DNA from: Dyella terrae
GTDB taxonomy: Bacteria; Pseudomonadota; Gammaproteobacteria; Xanthomonadales; Rhodanobacteraceae
Direction: 5' to 3'
DNA length: 64,000 nt
Assembly: GCF_022394535.1 (NCBI RefSeq)
Contig: NZ_CP089414.1
Span: 4,402,001 to 4,466,000 of the forward strand
The notes under the pieces are model-generated. The model was not told where the DNA came from. It did no database searches and was given only the letters and a program-made list of their open reading frames with translations. This document shows positions 27,477 to 37,666 of the stretch, piece after piece. The position numbers were made by a program, and so were the translations under genes. The first letter of the stretch is position 1, and each line of letters begins with the position of its first letter.

Positions 27477-28957
27477 CTGCCGGTGTGCTGATGGTGCAGG
27501 GCTGCACGTCCGATGCGGGCAAGAGCACGCTGGTCGCGGGCCTGTGTCGATGGCTGTATCGGCGCGGCGTGTCGGTGGCGCCGTTCAAACCGCAGAACAT
27601 GGCGCTCAATTCCGCGGTGACGGTGGATGGCGGAGAGATCGGTCGCGCCCAGGCCGTGCAGGCGCAGGCTGCAGGTTTGCTCCCGCATACCGACTTCAAT
27701 CCCGTGCTGCTCAAGCCCAACAGCGATATTGGTGCGCAGGTGATCGTGCATGGGCATGCCATAGCCACTATGGATGCGCGCCACTATCACGACTACAAGC
27801 GCATCGCGATGGACGCCGTACTGGCCTCGCACCAGCGGCTGGTGGATCGCTACCAGGCGGTGATCGTCGAGGGCGCCGGCAGTCCCGCCGAGATCAACCT
27901 GCGCGATCGCGATATCGCCAACATGGGCTACGCAGAAGCGGTGGACTGCCCGGTCATCCTTATCGCTGACATCGATCGCGGCGGCGTGTTTGCACACCTG
28001 GTCGGCACGCTGGCGCTGCTCTCGGAAAGCGAGCGGGCACGTGTGGGCGGCTTCGTGATCAATCGCTTCCGTGGCGACATCGCCTTGCTGCAGCCAGGGC
28101 TGGATTGGCTGGAGCGGGAGACCGGCAAGCCGGTGCTGGGCGTGTTGCCCTATCTGCATGGCCTGCAATTAGAGGCCGAGGACGCCCTGCCACGCGAAGC
28201 CGCCGTCAAGGCGAACGCCCGGCTGCGCGTGGTAGTGCCGGTCTTGCCGCGCATCAGCAACCACACCGATTTTGATGCGCTGCGTGCGCATCCGGATGTC
28301 GAGTTTCAGTTCGTGGGTGCGAATGAATCGCATCCAGCGGCGGATTTGATCGTGTTACCCGGCTCCAAGAACACGCGCGCCGATCTTGCGTGGCTGCGTG
28401 AGCACGGGTGGGACGAAACGCTGGCGAGACATCTGCGCTATGGCGGCAAGGTGATTGGCATCTGTGGTGGCTTCCAGATGCTGGGGCGATTCGTGCATGA
28501 TCCACAGGGTATCGAGAGCACGCCGGGCTCGAGCAATGGACTGGGTTGGTTGCAGATGGAGACCACGCTGGAAGCACGCAAGCAATTGCGGCGCGTGGAG
28601 GGAAAGCTAGTCCTGGAGGGTGCAAAGGTGAGTGGCTATGAAATCCACTGCGGCGTCAGTCGCGGCGAGGCGCTAAGCCGACCGGCGAGCGTCCTCGGCT
28701 CGGGCGAACTTGACGGTGCGCTGACGGATGACGGCCAGATCCTCGGCACCTACCTCCACGGGCTGTTCGACGAGCCGCAAGCGCTTGCGGCGCTGCTCAG
28801 CTGGGCGGGCCTGCGGGATGCCGCTCCACTGGACATGCATAGGCTGCGCGAGGCGAGCATCGACCGCGTGGCTGACGCCGTGGAGGCTCATCTGGACACG
28901 ACGGCCTTGTGGCAATGGCTGCAGCCTTCAGGGGAGCCCTTGCCATGCGTACGTTGA
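27473..28957 (+). CDS. cobQ: cobyric acid synthase CobQ/CbiP
   Basis: A 494-residue glutamine amidotransferase that adds four amide groups (b, d, e, g) to adenosylcobyrinic acid a,c-diamide. The N-terminal dethiobiotin-synthetase-like P-loop is [16 protein letters not shown]. The C-terminal glutaminase domain carries [11 protein letters not shown] with its nucleophile Cys and a late LHGLFD histidine. ATG 27473 overlaps the cobD stop by four bases; the frame is open upstream but only as a shadow. It overlaps cobU by 13 bases. Confidence 0.95.
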   Translation: MTAGVLMVQGCTSDAGKSTLVAGLCRWLYRRGVSVAPFKPQNMALNSAVTVDGGEIGRAQAVQAQAAGLLPHTDFNPVLLKPNSDIGAQVIVHGHAIATMDARHYHDYKRIAMDAVLASHQRLVDRYQAVIVEGAGSPAEINLRDRDIANMGYAEAVDCPVILIADIDRGGVFAHLVGTLALLSESERARVGGFVINRFRGDIALLQPGLDWLERETGKPVLGVLPYLHGLQLEAEDALPREAAVKANARLRVVVPVLPRISNHTDFDALRAHPDVEFQFVGANESHPAADLIVLPGSKNTRADLAWLREHGWDETLARHLRYGGKVIGICGGFQMLGRFVHDPQGIESTPGSSNGLGWLQMETTLEARKQLRRVEGKLVLEGAKVSGYEIHCGVSRGEALSRPASVLGSGELDGALTDDGQILGTYLHGLFDEPQALAALLSWAGLRDAAPLDMHRLREASIDRVADAVEAHLDTTALWQWLQPSGEPLPCVR

Positions 28958-29466
28958 TTCTTCGGGGCGCCCGTTCCGGCAAGAGCGCGCTGGCTGAGCG
29001 TATGGCTACCGCATCGGGGCACGAGGTGGTCTATATCGCGACGGCGCAGGCGCACGACGCGGAAATGGCCGCGCGTATCGCGCACCACCGCGCACAGCGT
29101 CCCGCGCACTGGCTGAGCGTCGAAGAACCCCTGGCGCTGGCGGCCGCGCTGGAGGCGCATGCGCGCCCAGGCCGCTGTGTGCTGGTGGACTGCCTCACGC
29201 TGTGGCTCAGTAATCTGCTGGGTGACGCCGATAGCGAACGTTTCAAACAAGAGCACGATGCATTGCTGCACCTGCTGCCTTCGTTGAAGGGGCAGGTGCT
29301 GATGGTCAGTAACGAAGTGGGGCTGGGCGTGGTTCCCATGGGCGAGCTATCACGCCGTTTCGTCGATGAAGCCGGTCGTTTGCACCAGGCGCTCGCCGCC
29401 CAGTGCGAAAGGGTGCTGTTCGTGGCCGCCGGATTGCCGTTGCCCCTCAAAGGAAGCCTTGCATGA
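28945..29466 (+). CDS. cobU: adenosylcobinamide kinase/guanylyltransferase CobU
   Basis: A 173-residue bifunctional enzyme that phosphorylates adenosylcobinamide and then transfers GMP to form AdoCbi-GDP. The P-loop is RGARSGKS (residues 7-14); most CobU proteins have GGARSGKS. The [11 protein letters not shown] segment contains the histidine that is guanylylated. ATG 28945 follows AGGGGAG, lies inside the cobQ end, and gives the standard N-terminus. Confidence 0.94.
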   Translation: MRTLILRGARSGKSALAERMATASGHEVVYIATAQAHDAEMAARIAHHRAQRPAHWLSVEEPLALAAALEAHARPGRCVLVDCLTLWLSNLLGDADSERFKQEHDALLHLLPSLKGQVLMVSNEVGLGVVPMGELSRRFVDEAGRLHQALAAQCERVLFVAAGLPLPLKGSLA

Positions 29467-30512
29467 GCCAAGACTGGCTGACCGAACCGTGCTTTGCCAT
29501 TGATGAGGCGAGCCGTCAGCGCGCGCTGGAACATCAGTCGCAGCTAACCAAGCCGCCGGGTTCGCTGGGCACGCTGGAGACCCTGGCCGTACGCCTGGCC
29601 GGCATGCAGCATGTGGTGACGCCTTCGGTGCAGTCGGTGTGGATCAGCGTGTTCGCGGGCGACCATGGCGTGGCGGCCGAAGGCGTGTCCGCGTTTCCTC
29701 AGGTGGTCACGGGGGAGATGATCCGCAACTTCGCCAATGGTGGCGCGGCCATCAGCGTGCTCGCGCGCAGCCTTGGCGCCATGCTTGAAGTGGTGAACCT
29801 GGGCACGGTGAACGATCCAGGCGAGCTGCCCCATGTGCGCCGCGCGGTTATTGCCTCGCAGACGCACAACTTTTGCGAGCGCCCTGCCATGAGCGCGGTG
29901 CAGTTGGAGCTCGCGTTGCGTGCCGGCGTCGAGAGCGCACAGGCAGCGCAGGACGCTGGGGCAAAACTGTTTATCGGCGGCGAGATGGGCATCGCCAATA
30001 CCACCTCTGCCGCGGCACTGGCCTGCGGCCTGCTGGGCGATTCCCCGGGTGCGCTGGCCGGCGCCGGCACGGGCCTCGACGCCAAGGGCATCCAGCACAA
30101 AGTGACGGTGATCGAGCGTGCGCTGGCGCTTTATCCGTCGGACGATGACGACGCGTTAGCCTGGCTGGGGCGCGTGGGCGGCTTCGAGATCGCCGCATTG
30201 TGTGGCGCGTACATCAGTGCGGCGCAGCGGGGTATTCCCGTGCTGATCGATGGCTTCATCACCACCGCCGCGGCGCTGGCGGCGGTACGCATCAATCCGT
30301 CGTGCCGCGCGTGGATGTTCTTCGCGCATCGTTCGCGCGAGCGCGGCCATGCGCGCCTGCTGTCCGTGCTGGAGGCCGATCCCTTGCTCGACCTTGGCCT
30401 GCGTCTGGGCGAGGGCAGTGGTGCGGCGATGGCGGTGCCGCTGATGCGGCTGGCCTGCGACCTGCACTCCCGCATGGCGACCTTCGCACAGGCGGGGGTG
30501 AGCGGCACATGA
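29463..30512 (+). CDS. cobT: nicotinate-nucleotide--dimethylbenzimidazole phosphoribosyltransferase
   Basis: A 349-residue CobT that activates the lower ligand base to alpha-ribazole-5'-phosphate. Landmarks are [15 protein letters not shown] near the N-terminus, [31 protein letters not shown], and [12 protein letters not shown] with the catalytic glutamate. Start 29463 overlaps the cobU stop by four bases. No bluB or other gene for making dimethylbenzimidazole is seen in the window, so the base may come from elsewhere. Confidence 0.95.
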   Translation: MSQDWLTEPCFAIDEASRQRALEHQSQLTKPPGSLGTLETLAVRLAGMQHVVTPSVQSVWISVFAGDHGVAAEGVSAFPQVVTGEMIRNFANGGAAISVLARSLGAMLEVVNLGTVNDPGELPHVRRAVIASQTHNFCERPAMSAVQLELALRAGVESAQAAQDAGAKLFIGGEMGIANTTSAAALACGLLGDSPGALAGAGTGLDAKGIQHKVTVIERALALYPSDDDDALAWLGRVGGFEIAALCGAYISAAQRGIPVLIDGFITTAAALAAVRINPSCRAWMFFAHRSRERGHARLLSVLEADPLLDLGLRLGEGSGAAMAVPLMRLACDLHSRMATFAQAGVSGT

Positions 30513-31087
30513 TCGGCAAACATGTCGGTATCGATCTGTTGCGGCATGGCGATACGGGGCAGCGAAGTTATCGGGGTCAACTCGACGATCCGCTCAGTGC
30601 GCTCGGCTGGAGTCAGCTGCGGGCGGCCATCTTTGGGCGCAGTTGGGATGCCATCGTGACTTCGCCGTTACGTCGCTGCGCGGAGTTTGCGCAGGATTTG
30701 GCGCGAGCGCGCCGCGTGCCGTTGCGCGTCGATCCGCGCCTGGTCGAATACCACTTTGGTAAATGGCAGGGCGTGCCCATCGAGACCCTGGCGAAAGACC
30801 AGGGTGACGCGCTGGGCCGTTTCTGGAGCGATCCGGTGGCGCATCCACCGCCGGGTGGTGAGGCGTTCGCCGACTTCCGCGATCGCCTGTGCGCGGGTTT
30901 GAACGACGTGGCTGAGGCGGCGCAGACGCAGCGTGTTTTGGTGGTGACGCATGGCGGAGTGATCCGCTTGCTGCGTTGTGAAGCGGAAGGCCGTGATTTC
31001 GGCGAGATGGCCAACATCGACGTGCCGCATGCATCACTGCATCCACTGCACTGGGCCGCGCCATCCGGGGCGCAGGCTAGCGCCTGA
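30509..31087 (+). CDS. cobC: alpha-ribazole phosphatase CobC (histidine phosphatase family)
   Basis: A 192-residue protein with the phosphoglycerate-mutase-like catalytic motif LLRHGDTG near the N-terminus, the acidic EYHFGKWQG segment and the second histidine in [11 protein letters not shown]. In the B12 pathway it removes the phosphate from alpha-ribazole phosphate or from cobalamin phosphate. The assignment to this substrate rests on its place between cobT and cobS. ATG 30509 overlaps cobT by four bases. Confidence 0.9.
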   Translation: MIGKHVGIDLLRHGDTGQRSYRGQLDDPLSALGWSQLRAAIFGRSWDAIVTSPLRRCAEFAQDLARARRVPLRVDPRLVEYHFGKWQGVPIETLAKDQGDALGRFWSDPVAHPPPGGEAFADFRDRLCAGLNDVAEAAQTQRVLVVTHGGVIRLLRCEAEGRDFGEMANIDVPHASLHPLHWAAPSGAQASA

Positions 31088-31803
31088 TGCGCGGTTTGTT
31101 CGCCGCCATCGGCTTCCTCACGCGCGTGCCGGTGCCGGCGCGCGTGTTTGATGGTACGGCTTCGCCGTCGGCGCAACTGGCGTGGTACCCGGTCGTTGGC
31201 TTGTTGATCGGTGGCGTGCTGTGGTGCCTGGGCTGGTTGTTGTCCGGGGCGCCGCCGTTGCTGGCAGCCGGCCTGCTGCTTGCCGCCTGGGTGGTGCTTA
31301 CCGGAGCGTTGCATCTGGATGGCCTGGCCGACAGTGCGGACGCATGGGTTGGTGGTCTGGGCGACCGCGAGCGCACGCTGACCATCATGAAGGACCCGCG
31401 CAGTGGCCCGATCGGCGTCACGGCCGTCGTGTTGGTTCTGCTGTTGAAGTTCGCCGCGCTGGCGAGTCTTCCGCATCCTTCGGCGGCTTTGTGGCTGGCG
31501 CCGCTGCTGGGGCGTGCCGCGCTGACGCTGGCCTTCATGACGACGCCCTATGTGCGCAGCGGTGGGTTGGGTAGCGGCCTCGTCGGTGAGTCGCGGGGTG
31601 CCTGCACGCTGGCTGTGTTGTTGACGGTGGTGTGCTGCCTGCTTGCCGGCTGGCTTGGCTTGCGCGCACTTATCGTCGCCGGGGTGGTTTTTACCTGGTG
31701 GCGATGGGCGTGCTGGCGTCGCCTCGGCGGCATGACCGGGGACACCTGCGGAGCGCTCGCCGAATTGAGTGAAATGGCCGTGCTGGTGGCGTTGGCGCTC
31801 TAG
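31087..31803 (+). CDS. cobS: adenosylcobinamide-GDP ribazoletransferase CobS
   Basis: A 238-residue integral membrane enzyme that joins AdoCbi-GDP and alpha-ribazole to complete the coenzyme. The conserved acidic motif LHLDGLADSADAWVGG and the following MKDPRSGPIG are present, with five to seven hydrophobic helices around them. Its start overlaps the cobC stop by one base (TGATG). It is the last gene of the riboswitch-led operon. Confidence 0.95.
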   Translation: MRGLFAAIGFLTRVPVPARVFDGTASPSAQLAWYPVVGLLIGGVLWCLGWLLSGAPPLLAAGLLLAAWVVLTGALHLDGLADSADAWVGGLGDRERTLTIMKDPRSGPIGVTAVVLVLLLKFAALASLPHPSAALWLAPLLGRAALTLAFMTTPYVRSGGLGSGLVGESRGACTLAVLLTVVCCLLAGWLGLRALIVAGVVFTWWRWACWRRLGGMTGDTCGALAELSEMAVLVALAL

Positions 31804-31819
31804 GTATCTGCGCAAATCG

Positions 31820-31847
31820 TTGAATTCGAGCCGTTCGCCTCGATAAT
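31820..31847 (+). promoter_or_regulatory. putative sigma70 promoter for fmdB and downstream genes
   Basis: TTGAAT (31820-31825) and GATAAT (31842-31847) are 16 bases apart in the 101-base gap after cobS. The match to the housekeeping consensus is good. Confidence 0.55.
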
Positions 31848-31904
31848 GGTGGGCTGTCGCCGGTAAGTGATCTGGCGCGCGGCGACCGAGCCTCCGGAGT
31901 TTCC

Positions 31905-32237
31905 ATGCCTGTTTACGAATTTGAATGCAGCAGCTGCGGCCATCGTTTCGACCGCCTGCAAAAGATGTCCGATCCCGATCCGTCGGTGTGCCCTGCCTGT
32001 GATGTGGCCGAAGTGAAGCGCCGCCTGAGCGCGCCGGGTTTCCGTCTGGCCGGCAGCGGCTGGTATGAGACCGACTTCAAGAAGGACGGCGACAAGAAGC
32101 GCAACCTGGCTGGCGACGGCGGGGCAGCTTCGTCGGGGTCGTCCGGCTCTTCCGGTTCGTCGAGCTCGTCCAGCTCATCAAGTTCCTCTGGCACATCCAG
32201 TTCTTCAGGGTCATCCAGCTCATCCAGCGATAGCTGA
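31905..32237 (+). CDS. FmdB-family zinc ribbon protein with serine-rich tail
   Basis: A 110-residue protein. The first 60 residues form the FmdB-type zinc ribbon (PVYEFECSSCGHRF, with Cys8, Cys11, Cys29 and Cys32). The last 35 or so residues are almost only Ser and Gly, encoded by imperfect TCN-rich repeats. The function is unknown in bacteria; the family is often found just ahead of aspS, as here. The low-complexity tail probably is disordered and may vary in length between strains. Confidence 0.88.
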   Translation: MPVYEFECSSCGHRFDRLQKMSDPDPSVCPACDVAEVKRRLSAPGFRLAGSGWYETDFKKDGDKKRNLAGDGGAASSGSSGSSGSSSSSSSSSSSGTSSSSGSSSSSSDS

Positions 32238-32362
32238 TCGGGCGATCTGCCTGAACGGCGGATAGCCGTCCGGCATGTTTTTGCGATAAGTCGCAAGATA
32301 TTCAAATCCGGTTGAAGATCCGCCCACTAGCGTGATGCCCCATCACAGCAAGGAGTGGGTGG

Positions 32363-32974
32363 ATGTTCCGGACAAGAACGGGCTTGATGGGCGTGGCGGC
32401 GGGCCTGTTGGCCGGCCTGATGTGGGTATCCGCACCGGCCGTGCATGCACAGGGGCGGGACTCGATACGTTGCGGCAGCAACGACGGGCGTTTTCAACGT
32501 TGCCAGGTGCCCTGGCGCGACGCCGAGATCATCCGGCAGGAATCGAACAGCCCGTGCACGCGCGGCCAGACCTGGGGCGTCGATCGCGGCGGCCTGTGGG
32601 TGGATCGCGGTTGCCGTGGACAGTTCGTCGAGATGGGCCGGGGCGGCGGCTATCGCCCACCGGATGGTGGCTACTACCCGCCGGATGACGGTCGCTACCC
32701 GCCGCCGGGCTATCCGCCGCCGGGTTACCGTCCGCCGGACAACGGCTGGCGGCCGGGCCCTGACTGGGATCGCGAGATCCGCTTTCAATGCGAGAGCAAT
32801 AGCCACGAGTACCAGTTCTGCCAGGTAGACGTGGGCGGGCGCGGTGACGTGCGCCTGGTGAGGCAGCTTTCCGGCACCGGTTGCCAGGAGGGTTACAACT
32901 GGGGCTGGAATCGCGCTGGCGTGTGGGTTTCCAAGGGCTGCCGCGGCCTGTTCTCGGTCAATCGTCGCTGGTAA
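32363..32974 (+). CDS. secreted DUF3011-type protein with two repeats
   Basis: A 203-residue protein with a signal peptide ending in APAVHA. Two similar cysteine-containing repeats (about residues 35-90 and 140-198, each with a C-rich start, a W-rich GVW(V) motif and a GCRG(Q/L)F ending) flank a proline- and glycine-rich linker of PPGY-type units. Repeats of this kind are annotated as DUF3011. It is expected in the periplasm or at the cell surface. The role is unknown. GGAG lies a few bases before ATG 32363. Confidence 0.8.
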   Translation: MFRTRTGLMGVAAGLLAGLMWVSAPAVHAQGRDSIRCGSNDGRFQRCQVPWRDAEIIRQESNSPCTRGQTWGVDRGGLWVDRGCRGQFVEMGRGGGYRPPDGGYYPPDDGRYPPPGYPPPGYRPPDNGWRPGPDWDREIRFQCESNSHEYQFCQVDVGGRGDVRLVRQLSGTGCQEGYNWGWNRAGVWVSKGCRGLFSVNRRW

Positions 32975-33105
32975 GCGGCTAAAAACGGGCATCGGACGCG
33001 GTTGCACGCCGCGTTCGATGGCCGCCCCTGGGCATGCCGGTGTTAACATTCCGGGTCTTCTTGTCCACGCATCACGCCGCCCAGACGGCCCGGAGTTCCA
33101 AGCGC

Positions 33106-34875
33106 ATGCGCACGCATTTTTGCGGCCTCATCGATGAGGCACTGGTCGGTCAGACCGTCACCCTGTGTGGCTGGGTCAATACGATTCGCAAGCAAAGTCA
33201 CGTGGCTTTTATCGACCTGCGCGACCATGAGGGCCTGGCCCAGGTGGTGATCGAACGCGAGAACGACGAAGCTTTTACCCTGGCGGACCAGATCGGCAAC
33301 GAATACTGCCTGCGCGTCACCGGCACCATTCGCAAGCGCCTGTCGGTGAACGACAAGTTGCGTACCGGTACGGTGGAACTGTTGGCCGACAAGGTCGAGA
33401 TTCTCAACGCCGCGAAGGATCTGCCGTTCGCGATGCACGAGAACCCCAACGAGGACATGCGGATGACTTACCGCTACCTCGACCTGCGCCGCCCCGACAT
33501 GCAGAAGATGTTGCGCACGCGCATCAAGCTGGTGCAGGCGCTGCGCCGTTACCTCGACGCACGTGGCTTCCAGGACGTCGAAACGCCCATCCTCACCAAG
33601 GCCACGCCGGAAGGTGCGCGCGACTACCTCGTGCCCAGCCGTGTGCATCCGGGTCAGTTCTACGCGCTGCCGCAGTCGCCGCAGCTGTTCAAGCAGATCC
33701 TGATGATGGCCGGCTTCGATCGCTACTATCAGATCGCTCGCTGCTTCCGTGACGAAGATTTGCGCGCCGACCGCCAGCCGGAATTCACCCAGCTCGACCT
33801 CGAGTTCGCCTTCGTCGAAGAAAAGGACGTGCAGGATTTTGTCGAGGCGCTGATCCGCCACGTGTTCAAGGAAGTGGTGAACGTCGAGCTCGACGAGGCG
33901 TTCCCGCGCATGACCTGGGCCGAAGCCATGCGTCGTTTTGGCTCGGACAAGCCGGACCTGCGCATCGCGCTGGAGCTGGTGGATGTGGCCGATGCGCTGA
34001 AGCACGTCGAATTCAAGGTGTTCGCCGAACCGGCCAACGCCCCGAACTGCCGCGTTGCGGCGCTGCGGGTGCCGGACGGCGCCAACCTGAGCCGCAAGGA
34101 CATCGACGGGCTCACCGAGTACGTCGCCAGGTACGGCGCGAAGGGTCTGGCCTGGATCAAGGTGGACGATCTCGCCAAGGGCCGTGACGGCGTCAACTCG
34201 CCGGTTGCCAAGTTCCTCGACGACAAAGCGTTGGACGCGGTGCTCAAGGCTACGGGTGCGCAGTCGGGCGATATCGTGTTCGTGGGCGCCGGCACGTGGA
34301 AGGTCGTCACTGACTTCATGGGCGCGCTGCGCCTGAAGGTCGGCAAGGATCGCGGCCTGGTCGAAAACACCTGGAAGCCGCTGTGGGTCACCGACTTCCC
34401 GATGTTCGAGTACGACGAGGAAGAAAAGCGTTTCGTCGCGCTGCATCATCCGTTCACTGCGCCGAAGGTCGATGACATCGCCGACCTGCGCGCCAATGCT
34501 GCCATCGCGGTGAGCCGCGGTTACGACATGGTGCTCAACGGCAACGAGATCGGTGGCGGCTCCATCCGTATCCACCGCCCGGAGATGCAGAGCACGGTGT
34601 TCGATCTGCTGGGCATCGGTCCGGAAGAGGCCGAAGCCAAGTTCGGCTTCCTGCTCAAGGCGCTGAAGTTCGGCGCGCCGCCGCACGGTGGCTTGGCCTT
34701 CGGCATCGACCGCATTGCGGCGCTGATGGCGGGCACGGAATCGATTCGCGACGTGATCGCCTTCCCCAAGACCACCAGTGCGCAGGATCTGATGACGGAT
34801 GCACCGTCGACGGTCAGCGACGCGCAGCTGAAGGAGTTGCACGTGAAGGTGGCGGCGGAATCCAAGTCGGCTTGA
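33106..34875 (+). CDS. aspS: aspartyl-tRNA synthetase
   Basis: A 589-residue class II synthetase of the bacterial type. It has an N-terminal OB-fold anticodon-binding domain ([16 protein letters not shown] to about 105), a catalytic core with motif 2 [19 protein letters not shown], an inserted GAD domain (about 290-410), and motif 3 [14 protein letters not shown] near the C-terminus. Start 33106 gives the conserved MRTHFCG; the frame is open 24 codons upstream without similarity. It follows the fmdB-like and DUF3011 genes and ends at a strong terminator. Confidence 0.97.
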   Translation: MRTHFCGLIDEALVGQTVTLCGWVNTIRKQSHVAFIDLRDHEGLAQVVIERENDEAFTLADQIGNEYCLRVTGTIRKRLSVNDKLRTGTVELLADKVEILNAAKDLPFAMHENPNEDMRMTYRYLDLRRPDMQKMLRTRIKLVQALRRYLDARGFQDVETPILTKATPEGARDYLVPSRVHPGQFYALPQSPQLFKQILMMAGFDRYYQIARCFRDEDLRADRQPEFTQLDLEFAFVEEKDVQDFVEALIRHVFKEVVNVELDEAFPRMTWAEAMRRFGSDKPDLRIALELVDVADALKHVEFKVFAEPANAPNCRVAALRVPDGANLSRKDIDGLTEYVARYGAKGLAWIKVDDLAKGRDGVNSPVAKFLDDKALDAVLKATGAQSGDIVFVGAGTWKVVTDFMGALRLKVGKDRGLVENTWKPLWVTDFPMFEYDEEEKRFVALHHPFTAPKVDDIADLRANAAIAVSRGYDMVLNGNEIGGGSIRIHRPEMQSTVFDLLGIGPEEAEAKFGFLLKALKFGAPPHGGLAFGIDRIAALMAGTESIRDVIAFPKTTSAQDLMTDAPSTVSDAQLKELHVKVAAESKSA

Positions 34876-34976
34876 TCAAGGCATGGGTGACGTGCGAGTC
34901 GCACGTACCTGACCCGCTAGTCGCGGGTCTGCGTCGCGGTCGCGCCGCAACTTTTCTTGCAGAATGGACTCTTCAG

Positions 34977-35008
34977 AATGACCGGGTTTTCAAGCCCGGT
35001 CATTTCTT
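34977..35008 (+). terminator. intrinsic terminator after aspS
   Basis: AATGACCGGG (34977-34986) and CCCGGTCATT (34995-35004) form a perfect 10-bp stem with an 8-base loop, followed by a pyrimidine-rich stretch. It lies about 100 bases after the aspS stop. Confidence 0.8.
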
Positions 35009-35037
35009 CCTCCATCGATGAATGCCCCGCACACCCC

Positions 35038-35674
35038 ATGACCGATCACGTCATTCTCCTGCACGGCCTGTGGATGCGCGGCTTTGCGCTCCTCATGCTG
35101 CACCGGCGGATGATGGAGGCCGGCTTCCGTGTTCATCGCTACGACTACATGAGCGTGGCTGCCACCCAGTCGCGCATCCTGGGCAGCCTGCAGTCGCGCG
35201 TCCAGGAACTCAGGGCAGGACGGACACACCGTGCATCTGGTGGGCCACAGCCTTGGTGGCCTGCTGGCCTTGCGCGCCTGTGCGGAGGGCGAACTGCCTC
35301 CCGGGCGCGTGGTCTGCCTCGGCTCGCCGCTCAAAGGCAGTGCGGCTGCGCGCCGTTTTGCCGGGATGGGGCGCGGCGGTGAGGTCTTGCTTGGGCACAA
35401 CCGCGAATTGCTGGAATACGGTTTCGACCGCTGGGACGGTGAGCGCGAGGTTGGCGTGATCGCCGGCCGGGTGCCGTTGGGCCTGGGGGCGATGATGGGC
35501 CAGTTCGACAGCGACAATGACGGTTGCGTTACGGTGGACGAGACCTGCTTGCCGGGCATTGCCGATCACTGTGCCATCGAGACCAACCATACGGGCCTGC
35601 TGTTTTCGCAAGAGGCAGCGCGACAGGTCACGCAGTTCCTCCATAAGGGCTGTTTTGACCACCCGGAAGCCTGA
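35038..35674 (+). pseudogene. alpha/beta hydrolase (lipase-like), frameshifted
   Basis: The first frame gives MTDHVILLHGLWMRGFAL, the oxyanion region of a lipase or PGAP1-like hydrolase, up to about residue 59. The next frame continues with QDGHTVHLVGHSLGGLLAL, which holds the nucleophile Ser, and ends at 35674 with the catalytic-His-like NHTGLLFS. The switch needs one base fewer in GGG at 35213-35215. The repaired protein would be 211 residues. No signal peptide is visible, so it would be cytoplasmic. It could be a real frameshift or a base-calling error; the substrate is unknown. Confidence 0.7.
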
Positions 35675-35777
35675 GAAGGCCGCCATCTGGCGTGCTTTGG
35701 GATGGCGCTTGCCCGTCTGACACCCTGAAGCGATAGAATTCGCGGCTTGTCCGTCCACCAGCTTTGCAGGAAGTGTC

Positions 35778-36512
35778 ATGGGTAGAGGCCCGTCCATCGA
35801 AGGTCGCAAGAACGCCGAAGACGCCAAGCGCGCCAAAGTGTTCACCAAGCTGATCCGCGAAATCACCGTCGCCACTCGCGCCGGTGTGCCCGACCCATCG
35901 CTCAATCCGCGCCTGCGTTCGGCCGTGGACAAGGCGTTGTCGGCCAATATGCCCAAGGACACCATTGAGCGCGCGGTCAAGCGCGGCTCGGGCGCCGACG
36001 GCGGCGCGGCGATGGAAGAACTGCGCTACGAGGGCTACGGCCCGGGCGGTATCGCGCTGATCATCGACTGTTTTACCGATAACCCGACCCGTACTGTCGC
36101 CGATGTGCGCCACGCGCTGACCAAGCATGGTGGCAACCTGGGCACCTCCGGCTCGGTGGCTTTCCAGTTTGCTCGTCTGGGTGAGTTGGCGTTCGCCACC
36201 AACGGCGACGAGGCCGCCGAGGAAAAGGTGCTGGAAGCCGCACTTGAAGCCGGCGCCGACGACGTGGTGAACGAAAACGGCGAAAGCACTGTGCTGTGCG
36301 CGCCAGAAAACTTCGAAGCCGTGCAGCACGCGCTGACCGCTGCGGGTTTGAATGCGCAGCATGCTGGCGTAGGCATGCGCCCCAGCAACCGCGTGCCGGT
36401 GCCGGAAGAGGCACTGGAGCCGCTGCTCGACCTGCTGGAAAAGCTGGACGGGCTGGATGACGTCAGCGACGTCTCACACAACGCATTGCTGCCGGCCGAG
36501 GCCGCCAGCTAA
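35778..36512 (+). CDS. yebC: YebC/PmpR family regulatory or translation factor
   Basis: A 244-residue three-domain protein with the family N-terminus ([20 protein letters not shown]) and the [20 protein letters not shown] core. YebC proteins were described as DNA-binding regulators, and more recent work links members to translation of proline-rich stretches. It sits directly ahead of ruvC, its common neighbour. Length and domains are ordinary. Confidence 0.94.
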   Translation: MGRGPSIEGRKNAEDAKRAKVFTKLIREITVATRAGVPDPSLNPRLRSAVDKALSANMPKDTIERAVKRGSGADGGAAMEELRYEGYGPGGIALIIDCFTDNPTRTVADVRHALTKHGGNLGTSGSVAFQFARLGELAFATNGDEAAEEKVLEAALEAGADDVVNENGESTVLCAPENFEAVQHALTAAGLNAQHAGVGMRPSNRVPVPEEALEPLLDLLEKLDGLDDVSDVSHNALLPAEAAS

Positions 36513-36548
36513 ATCACCGAGCCGTCCAGGCCCGGTGATACTTCGTCC

Positions 36549-37067
36549 ATGACCCGCATCATCGGCATCGACCCGGGCAGCCAGCGCACGGGTGTCGGCA
36601 TCATCGATGTCGACGCCAGCGGCAAGCTGTCCCATGTTTTCCATGGCGCGCTGGTGGTGGCTGGCGAGGCCACCTTTCCGCTGCGCCTGAAACGCATATT
36701 TGACGAGCTGTGTGACATCATCGCCGCCCATCGACCGGACGAGTGTGGCGTGGAGCGCGTATTCATGGCGCGCAACCCGGACTCGGCATTGAAGCTGGGG
36801 CAGGCGAGGGGCGCCGCGATATGCGCGGTGGTCAGCCAGGGGATCGCGGTGCACGAGTACGCAGCGACGGAAGTCAAACAGGCGGTGGTCGGCAGCGGCC
36901 GCGGCGACAAGACCCAGGTTCAGCACATGATTGGTGTCCTGCTTGGACTCAAGGGCCCGTTGCAGGCCGACGCGGCGGACGCACTCGCCATCGCGGTGAC
37001 TCACGCCCACACCCGCGCAAGCCTTGCGCGCGTGGGCATTCCCCGTACCGCCTGGAGGCGTCGATGA
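36549..37067 (+). CDS. ruvC: Holliday junction endonuclease RuvC
   Basis: A 172-residue resolvase that cuts Holliday junctions as a dimer. The four catalytic acids are visible: Asp8 (GIDPGS), Glu69 (GVERVF), Asp141 and Asp144 (ADAADALA). It overlaps ruvA by four bases. The helicase subunit gene ruvB lies downstream beyond kup. Confidence 0.96.
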   Translation: MTRIIGIDPGSQRTGVGIIDVDASGKLSHVFHGALVVAGEATFPLRLKRIFDELCDIIAAHRPDECGVERVFMARNPDSALKLGQARGAAICAVVSQGIAVHEYAATEVKQAVVGSGRGDKTQVQHMIGVLLGLKGPLQADAADALAIAVTHAHTRASLARVGIPRTAWRRR

Positions 37068-37663
37068 TTGGTCGTTTGCGTGGCACCCTCATTTCCAAGC
37101 AGCCGCCGTGGCTGATGGTGGAAGTGGGTGGGGTGGGCTATGAGCTCGAAGCGCCCATGTCTACCATTTACGACCTGCCGCCCACCGGCAAGGAAGTCAT
37201 CCTGCTCACGCATTACGCTGTAAAGGAAGACAGCGTGGCGTTGTACGGCTTCATGCACGAAGCCGAGCGCAGCTTGTTTCGCAACTTGCAGAAGGTCAGC
37301 GGCATCGGCGCGAAGATCGCGCTCGCCGTGTTGTCGGGCGTGGCCACGAATGATTTTGCACGCCTGGTGCAGGCTGGCGATGTGGTGGCCCTGACCAAGA
37401 TTCCGGGTATCGGCAAGAAGACGGCCGAACGCATGGTGGTGGAGCTGCGCGATCGCGTGGACGGGCTGGCTACCACCTTGCCCGGCGCTCACCCCATGAC
37501 AAACGGCGCGCCGCTTGACCCGGCTGGCGAAGCCACCGTGGCGCTGCAGCAGTTGGGCTACAAGCCGGCGGAAGTGACCCGTCTGGTGCAAAAAGTCGCC
37601 GCCGAAGGCGACACCGCCGAAGCTATCATCCGCAAGGCGCTGCGCGCCGCACTAGGGAATTAA
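37064..37663 (+). CDS. ruvA: Holliday junction DNA-binding protein RuvA
   Basis: A 199-residue protein that binds four-way junctions as a tetramer and recruits RuvB. It has an N-terminal OB fold ([27 protein letters not shown]), two helix-hairpin-helix motifs ([15 protein letters not shown] and [16 protein letters not shown]) and a C-terminal RuvB-binding domain. It is coupled to ruvC by a four-base overlap. Confidence 0.96.
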   Translation: MIGRLRGTLISKQPPWLMVEVGGVGYELEAPMSTIYDLPPTGKEVILLTHYAVKEDSVALYGFMHEAERSLFRNLQKVSGIGAKIALAVLSGVATNDFARLVQAGDVVALTKIPGIGKKTAERMVVELRDRVDGLATTLPGAHPMTNGAPLDPAGEATVALQQLGYKPAEVTRLVQKVAAEGDTAEAIIRKALRAALGN

Positions 37664-37666
37664 GAC

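Noticed and set aside
32130..32230. Short direct repeats resembling a CRISPR-like array
   Set aside because: They are codon-level repeats of a serine tract within a gene. No CRISPR array or cas gene occurs in the window.
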